The position numbers and the translations under genes were made by a program. A model generated the notes under the pieces. The model searched no databases. It saw nothing but the letters and a program-made list of their open reading frames with translations, and was not told where the DNA came from. From Nocardia fusca NBRC 14340 (GTDB taxonomy: Bacteria; Actinomycetota; Actinomycetes; Mycobacteriales; Mycobacteriaceae), in assembly GCF_001618425.1 (NCBI RefSeq), contig NZ_BDCU01000017.1, forward strand, positions 62,001 to 126,000: a DNA stretch of 64,000 nucleotides. The letters run 5' to 3'. Position 1 is the first letter of the stretch; the number at the start of each line of letters is the position of its first letter. Below, in pieces: positions 59,369-64,000 of the stretch.

Positions 59369-59833
59369 ATGACCACTTTCACCGAATCCGCCCTGGAGCG
59401 CCACTGCCGGCGGTACCGGGAGAAGGATCTACTGCCCGCGGTGGTGGATGCCGCCTCCCGACGCATCCTGCTGCACGTGGGCGCCACCTACGGCGCCGTC
59501 ACCATGCCGACCGAACTCGGTGAACAGGTCCTGGGGCAGCTGCGGGCGGCGGGTATCGCCGGTCCGGTCTTCGCCCATCCGCGGGCGCGACGCTGGACCT
59601 TCCTGACCGGCCCCACCCGGCACGACGAATTCACCGCCGCCGCGGCCGCCGAACTCTTCCGCCTCTACACCACCGTCGCGGGCACCGGCAGCCAGATCGT
59701 GCTGCCCTCGGCCGAGGACGAGGCCAGCGGCTACCGCCTGTGGGTGGCGGGGCCGGACGCGCTGGGCACCCGGCCACCACAGCACGTGGTGATCGACGCC
59801 GCCCGGGAAAGCGGCGGTCGCGGTCTGCGCTGA
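59369..59833 (+). CDS. Conserved hypothetical protein (154 residues)
   Basis: Function not recognised. The protein is soluble and mixed alpha-beta: it begins MTTFTESALERHCRRYREKD, has a strand ILLHVGATYGAVTMPTELGE with VLGQLRAAGIAGPVFAHPRA, then RRWTFLTGPTRHDEF and IVLPSAEDEASGYRLWVAGP (parts). No signal peptide or membrane helix is seen. ATG 59369 is the first sensible start; the frame upstream is low-complexity. It converges on rpe, 39 bp away. Confidence 0.7.
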   Translation: MTTFTESALERHCRRYREKDLLPAVVDAASRRILLHVGATYGAVTMPTELGEQVLGQLRAAGIAGPVFAHPRARRWTFLTGPTRHDEFTAAAAAELFRLYTTVAGTGSQIVLPSAEDEASGYRLWVAGPDALGTRPPQHVVIDAARESGGRGLR

Positions 59834-59872
59834 CCGGTGGCCGTCCGCCCGTCGACGGCACCGGCGGGGGCG

Positions 59873-60586
59873 TCAGTAGGCGGCGTGGTGCACCGACCGG
59901 CTCGACTCGGCCTGCCGGCGCAGTTTCTCCACCGTCGCGCCGGGATCCTCGGTGTTGTACACCGCCGAACCCGCCACGAAGCAGTCGATACCGGCCGCCG
60001 CGGCCTGCTCGATGGTGTCGGCGTTGATTCCGCCGTCGATCTCCACCACCAGGCGCAGCTCCCCCGCATCGACCAGACGCCGCACGATCCGGGCCTTCTC
60101 CAGCACCTCCGGAATGAACGACTGTCCGCCGAACCCGGGCTCGACACTCATCACCAGCAGCGTGTCGAAATCGCGCAGAATCTCCAGGTACGGCTCGATG
60201 GGGGTGTTCGGCTTCACCGACAACCCAGCCTTGGCGCCGGCGGCCCGGATATCACGCGCCACGGCCACCGGATCCTCGGTCGCCTCGGCATGGAAGGTCA
60301 CGTTGTAGGCACCCGCTTCCGCGTACGGGGGCGCCCACCGGGCCGGATCCTCGATCATCAGATGGCAGTCCAGCGGAATATCGGTGGCCTTCAGCAAGCT
60401 CTGCACCACCGGCAGTCCCAGGGTCAGATTCGGGACGAAATGCGCGTCCATCACATCGACGTGCAACCAGTCGGCGGTCGATACCGCATCGGCCTCGTCG
60501 GCCAGCCGGGCGAAATCGGCTGACAGAATCGACGGGGCGATCATCGGGACCGTAGGACGGGTGAACGTGGGCTCGGACGCAGTCAC
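59873..60586 (-). CDS. rpe: Ribulose-phosphate 3-epimerase
   Basis: Pentose phosphate epimerase linking ribulose-5-P and xylulose-5-P; a 237-residue TIM barrel. Metal and catalytic residues are in [55 protein letters not shown] and [15 protein letters not shown] 60586 is chosen; a TACACT box reads on the minus strand six bases before it (60593-60598), a leaderless pattern. It serves the same pathway as the tkt operon but is far from it, as in Mtb. Confidence 0.96.
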   Translation of the reverse strand: MTASEPTFTRPTVPMIAPSILSADFARLADEADAVSTADWLHVDVMDAHFVPNLTLGLPVVQSLLKATDIPLDCHLMIEDPARWAPPYAEAGAYNVTFHAEATEDPVAVARDIRAAGAKAGLSVKPNTPIEPYLEILRDFDTLLVMSVEPGFGGQSFIPEVLEKARIVRRLVDAGELRLVVEIDGGINADTIEQAAAAGIDCFVAGSAVYNTEDPGATVEKLRRQAESSRSVHHAAY

Positions 60587-60781
60587 AGCGGGAGTGTATG
60601 GCGGTGCCCGCAACGGCGCGGGCCCGGGGGCCGTGTTCGCCGGTGGCGCCTCCGGCAGGGCGTGGTCGCCGCCCATCGGGACCAGACGTGCGGCATCGCG
60701 GACCCGGTTTCCCGGCCGGATTCCGCCTGCGGGCGTGCCCCGCCCCCCTCTGTGTGACGATGCGCCCATACACTCGGCTGC

Positions 60782-61204
60782 GTGATCAATACTTCGGCGG
60801 AACAAGGGCTCCACGGTGCCCCGGTGGAGATTCGGGTGGCGGCATCGGTGACGCAGTTGCCGATCGTGCGCGGTCTCGCCGAGACTCTGGTCCTGCTCAG
60901 TGATTTCACGCTGGACGAGGTCGCCGATATCCGGCTTGCGGTGGACGAGGCGTGTTCCACGCTGATCGGCCTGGCGGCGCCCGAGACGAGCCTGCAGTGT
61001 GTGTTCAGCATCGGCGACACCGAATTACGGGTGCAGGTCGCCGGGGTGGCGGCGCAGGAGGGACTGCCCGACGCGCGCAGTTTCGGCTGGCACGTCCTAC
61101 GTACCCTGACCGATTCGGTGGACGCCCGGCAGGACCCCTTCGACCAGCAGGTTTCCGGATATCCGACAGCGGTCGAGTTCCGTCGGGTCCGGGGGAAAGC
61201 GTAG
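60782..61204 (+). CDS. rsbW: Anti-sigma factor RsbW/UsfX-like ATPase
   Basis: A 140-residue GHKL-fold serine kinase/anti-sigma factor that would bind and silence the SigF-type sigma factor encoded next. The N-box-like [14 protein letters not shown] is at about residues 48-61, and [16 protein letters not shown] lies where the later nucleotide loop is. Its stop shares one base with the sigF GTG. A TACACT box (60769-60774) ends seven bases before GTG 60782, so the mRNA may be leaderless. No anti-anti-sigma gene is adjacent. Confidence 0.9.
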   Translation: MINTSAEQGLHGAPVEIRVAASVTQLPIVRGLAETLVLLSDFTLDEVADIRLAVDEACSTLIGLAAPETSLQCVFSIGDTELRVQVAGVAAQEGLPDARSFGWHVLRTLTDSVDARQDPFDQQVSGYPTAVEFRRVRGKA

Positions 61205-62094
61205 TGAGCGAGCAGGACAAGCCGCTCGAATCTCCCGAGGACGAGCACGACCGGGAATCGGCGAGCGAGGCCGACACCGCCGAAGCCGATGCCGAGGCCG
61301 ATACCGAAACCCGCGAGGAGCTGGAGAACTCGTCCTCGGCGGGCGGATACGACGATGTCGCGGATCTGTTCGTCCGGCTCGCCGCTGCCGAACCGGATTC
61401 GGCGGAGCAGGCGGCGCTGCGCAACGAGTTGATCGCGCGCTGCATTCCGCTGGCCGACCATATCGCCCGGAAGTTCAGTGGTCGCGGCGAACCGTTCGAC
61501 GATCTGACCCAGGTGGCCCGGGTGGGCCTGGTGCACGCGGTGGACCGCTTCGATATCTCGCGCGGTTCGAACTTCCTGTCGTTCGCGGTGCCCACGATCA
61601 TGGGCGAGGTGCGCCGGTATTTCCGGGACAACACCTGGGCGATGCGGGTGCCGCGCCGGGTCAAGGAGACCCATCTGCGGATCGGCGCGGCGGTGGATTC
61701 GCTGTCGCAGTCGCTGGGTCGTTCGCCGACGGCGAAGGAGATCGCCGCCGAGCTGGATGTCGATCCGGACGAAGTGACCCAGGCCGTGATCGCGGGTAAC
61801 GCCTATCAGCCGACATCGATCGACGCCGCCTCGGTGGGACGCGATACGGACGCGTCCCTGCTGGACACGCTCGGCGAAGAGGAAGCGCAGTTCGACCGGG
61901 TCGAAGAATACGTGGCGATCCGGCCGCTGCTGGCCGGGTTGCCCGAGCGGGAGCGGCGGATTCTCACCATGCGGTTCTTCGAGTCGATGACCCAGACGCA
62001 GATCGCGCAGCAGATGGGTATTTCGCAGATGCACGTATCGCGCATTCTCGCCAAGACGCTGGCCCGATTGCGCGAGCAGTCGTCCCGGGAGTAA
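61204..62094 (+). CDS. sigF: Stress-response RNA polymerase sigma factor SigF (SigB/F/G group)
   Basis: Group 3 sigma factor of about 296 residues with regions 2, 3 and 4: NELIARCIPLADHIARKFSG and FDDLTQVARVGLVHAVDRFD (2.1-2.2), EVRRYFRDNTWAMRVPRRVKE (2.3-3.0), SPTAKEIAAELDVDPDEVTQ (3), and RERRILTMRFFESMTQTQIAQ with MGISQMHVSRILAKTLARLRE (4). GTG 61204 adds a strongly acidic 45-residue N-terminal tail, absent in most SigF proteins, which may be real or reflect a later start. The neighbouring rsbW gives the usual anti-sigma/sigma pair. Confidence 0.93.
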   Translation: MSEQDKPLESPEDEHDRESASEADTAEADAEADTETREELENSSSAGGYDDVADLFVRLAAAEPDSAEQAALRNELIARCIPLADHIARKFSGRGEPFDDLTQVARVGLVHAVDRFDISRGSNFLSFAVPTIMGEVRRYFRDNTWAMRVPRRVKETHLRIGAAVDSLSQSLGRSPTAKEIAAELDVDPDEVTQAVIAGNAYQPTSIDAASVGRDTDASLLDTLGEEEAQFDRVEEYVAIRPLLAGLPERERRILTMRFFESMTQTQIAQQMGISQMHVSRILAKTLARLREQSSRE

Positions 62095-62288
62095 CCGCCG
62101 CACCTGTTGTGCCTGCTTCGCCGTTCGGTCTACCCTCATCTTTGAGAGTATGAGCGGGTATTTATCTCAAATGACCATTCCGAGAGCCCGCTTTTCTCCC
62201 CCAGCAACCGATCAGCCGGATCAGCCCGTAATCCGGCGCTCCTGCGGGTCGCGCGTCGACGACGACGCGGCGGAAGGTGATGTGAGTT

Positions 62289-64000
62289 ATGACCGCTGAA
62301 ACCATCGCCCGGCAATGCACCCTGTGCGAAGCGCACTGCGGCATCCTGGTGACCGTCGAGGACACGAAGGTGGCCAAGGTCGAGGGCAATCCCGACGATG
62401 TGCTGTCCAAGGGCTACATCTGTCCCAAGGCCACCGCCATGGCGGGCCTGCACGATGATCCGGACCGGCTGCGTACCCCGGTGCGCCGGGTCGGCGAGAG
62501 ATTCGAGCCCATCGGCTGGGACGAGGCCTTCCGCGAGATCGGCAGCCGCCTGCGCCGGGTGCGCCGGGAGCACGGACCGCATGCGGTGGGCATGTACCTG
62601 GGCAATCCGGCCGCCCACAATTCGGCGATCATGTACGCCTTCGCGCTGCGCGTGGCGCTGATGACCCGCAATTTCTACACGGCCTCCTCGATCGACCAGT
62701 TCCCGCAGGAATTCGTGGCCTGGCAGATGTACGGCTCGAATTTCCTCATGCCCATCGCCGATATCGACCGCACCGACCGGATGGTGATCATCGGCGCCAA
62801 CCCCGCGGTATCCAACGGATCGGTCACCACCATGCCGGGCGCTCGCGACCGCATCAAGGATGTGCGCGCCCGCGGCGGCAAGGTCGTGGTGATCGATCCA
62901 CGGCGTACCGAGACAGCCCGCCTGGCCGACGAGCACATCTCGGTCCTGCCGGGTGGCGATCCCTATCTGCTGCTGGCCGTCCTGCACGTACTGATCACCG
63001 AGGACCTCTGCGACCGGACCGCTGTCCGCGCCCAGTGCGCCGGACTGGACGAACTCCGCGAACTGGTCGCAGATTTCCCGCCCGAGGATGCCGCACCCTA
63101 CGCCGGTGTGGACGCCGAGACGATCCGGCGGCTGGCCCGCGAGCACGCGGCCGCGAAATCGGCGGTGATGTACGCGCGGATCGGGGTGTGCCAGACGCTG
63201 ACCGGCACCGTCACCCACTGGCTGGTCAATACCATCAACGCGATCACCGGAAACCTCGACAGTCCGGGCGGCCAGATGTATGCCACCCCGGCCGTGGACC
63301 TGCTGCCGCTGGCGCGCCGGGTGCCGCCGTCCTACGGCGCGTGGACCGACCGATCCGGTAAGTACAAATCGTTCCGGTTCGAACTGCCGGTCGCCGCGCT
63401 GGCCTCGGAGATTCTCGACGACGGCCCGGACCGTATCCGCGCCATGATCACCTACGCGGGCAACCCGGTCCTGTCCACCCCGCAGCGCGGACAGCTCGAC
63501 AAGGCGCTGGCTTCGCTGGATTTCTATGTGGCCGTGGACATGTACATCACCGAGACCACCCGGCACGCCGACATCATCCTGCCGCCGCTGTCGCCGCTGG
63601 AACGCGAGGACCTCGACATCCTGCTCACCATGTTCAGCGTGCACAACAACATTCGTTTCAACGCGCGAGCGGTCGCACCCGAGCAGGAGGGACTGGAGGA
63701 CTGGGAGATCATGGCGCGGCTGACCACCGAGATCCTGCCGCTTCCGCTGCGCCCGCTCACCGGCCGCGCCCTCAACGCGGTCTTCGCCCGGTTCAGCCCG
63801 CTGCGGGCCGCGGCACTCGGTATCGCGGTCGGCCCGCACGGCGTACTGCGCCGGGGCCGTAAGGGCGTGACCTTGCAGAAGGTGCGCGAAGCCCGCGGCG
63901 GTATCGACCTGGGCCCGCTGCAGCCACGGCTGCATTCGCTCATCGCCACCGCCGACCGCTTAGTCCAGCTGGCGCCGCGGCAGTTCCTCACCGAGGCACG
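62289..64000 (+). CDS. Molybdopterin oxidoreductase (formate dehydrogenase-like), 3' end outside window
   Basis: About 570 codons of a larger molybdenum-bis-MGD enzyme. The N-terminal [4Fe-4S] ligands are C10, C13, C17 and C45 (CTLCEAHCGILVTV, GYICPKATAM). GNPAAHNSAIMYAFALR and VIIGANPAVSNGSVTTMPGA mark the cofactor domain, and AVDMYITETTRHADIILPP the Mo-dinucleotide region. No Tat signal is present, so it is cytosolic. The substrate (formate, nitrate or other) is not certain. ATG 62289 is preceded by GGTGATGTG. The gene runs past base 64000. Confidence 0.9.
   Translation, partial: MTAETIARQCTLCEAHCGILVTVEDTKVAKVEGNPDDVLSKGYICPKATAMAGLHDDPDRLRTPVRRVGERFEPIGWDEAFREIGSRLRRVRREHGPHAVGMYLGNPAAHNSAIMYAFALRVALMTRNFYTASSIDQFPQEFVAWQMYGSNFLMPIADIDRTDRMVIIGANPAVSNGSVTTMPGARDRIKDVRARGGKVVVIDPRRTETARLADEHISVLPGGDPYLLLAVLHVLITEDLCDRTAVRAQCAGLDELRELVADFPPEDAAPYAGVDAETIRRLAREHAAAKSAVMYARIGVCQTLTGTVTHWLVNTINAITGNLDSPGGQMYATPAVDLLPLARRVPPSYGAWTDRSGKYKSFRFELPVAALASEILDDGPDRIRAMITYAGNPVLSTPQRGQLDKALASLDFYVAVDMYITETTRHADIILPPLSPLEREDLDILLTMFSVHNNIRFNARAVAPEQEGLEDWEIMARLTTEILPLPLRPLTGRALNAVFARFSPLRAAALGIAVGPHGVLRRGRKGVTLQKVREARGGIDLGPLQPRLHSLIATADRLVQLAPRQFLTEA

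Noticed and set aside
62136..63935. A 599-codon open frame antisense to the molybdopterin oxidoreductase
   Set aside because: Same GC-driven artefact; the plus-strand gene has clear Fe-S and cofactor motifs.

Overview
The window looks like chromosome of a high-GC mycolate-type actinobacterium, most likely Nocardia or a close relative. The base composition is strongly GC-rich, GTG starts are common and many genes appear leaderless. Gene order follows the Mycobacterium tuberculosis Rv1408-Rv1466 block, broken by several insertions and absences. No rRNA, tRNA or CRISPR array was recognised. Names come from protein motifs and remembered gene order; no database search was run.

Region by region: (a) 1-4121, minus strand, a conservon: cvnA (kinase-like), cvnB (roadblock), cvnC (DUF742), cvnD (small GTPase) and a cytochrome P450 cut by the left edge, all overlapping. 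(b) 4122-4946 is non-coding, with a perfect 17-bp inverted repeat. (c) 4947-11376, minus strand, the complete iron-sulfur assembly operon sufR-B-D-C-S-U-T. (d) 11842-16456, plus strand: mptB mannosyltransferase, an ABC ATPase/permease pair and ctaA (heme A synthase). A PucR regulator, a small conserved protein, qor and ctaB (heme O synthase) follow. (e) 20764-27269, plus strand: the pentose phosphate operon tkt-tal-zwf-opcA-pgl.

(f) 27261-36173 is accessory metabolism and regulation. It holds a TetR/DUF1772 divergent pair with two visible operators, a second TetR with a DUF1330 protein, a fused E1 alpha-beta 2-oxoacid dehydrogenase, an SMP-30 lactonase, a HAD-like fragment, and an epoxide-hydrolase-type enzyme divergent from an SDR across a KstR-like box. 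(g) secG (36182-36415) is separated from tpiA by about 6.5 kb. That insert contains a 36-bp tandem repeat, two MFS transporters, a META-domain lipoprotein and, most notably, a microbial-transglutaminase-family protein (41076-42425) followed by a 92-residue orphan that may be its immunity partner.

(h) 42989-46026, minus strand: gap-pgk-tpiA. (i) 46877-52072, minus strand: uvrC, rapZ, yvcK-like and whiA. (j) 52290-55661, plus strand: a gamma-glutamyltransferase lipoprotein and a DUF1254 protein. (k) 55751-58706, minus strand: ribC, ribBA, ribH and a PH-like membrane protein; ribD is absent. (l) 59369-64000: a small hypothetical protein, rpe, rsbW-sigF and the 5' part of a molybdopterin oxidoreductase that runs off the right edge.

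The core genes supply Fe-S clusters, heme A for cytochrome oxidase, NADPH and pentoses, lower glycolysis and flavins. The best candidates for something undescribed are the transglutaminase/orphan pair, the dispersed repeat family at 14.5 kb and 36.5 kb, the operator that overlaps a Shine-Dalgarno site at 27.87 kb, and the perfect hairpin at 4.28 kb.
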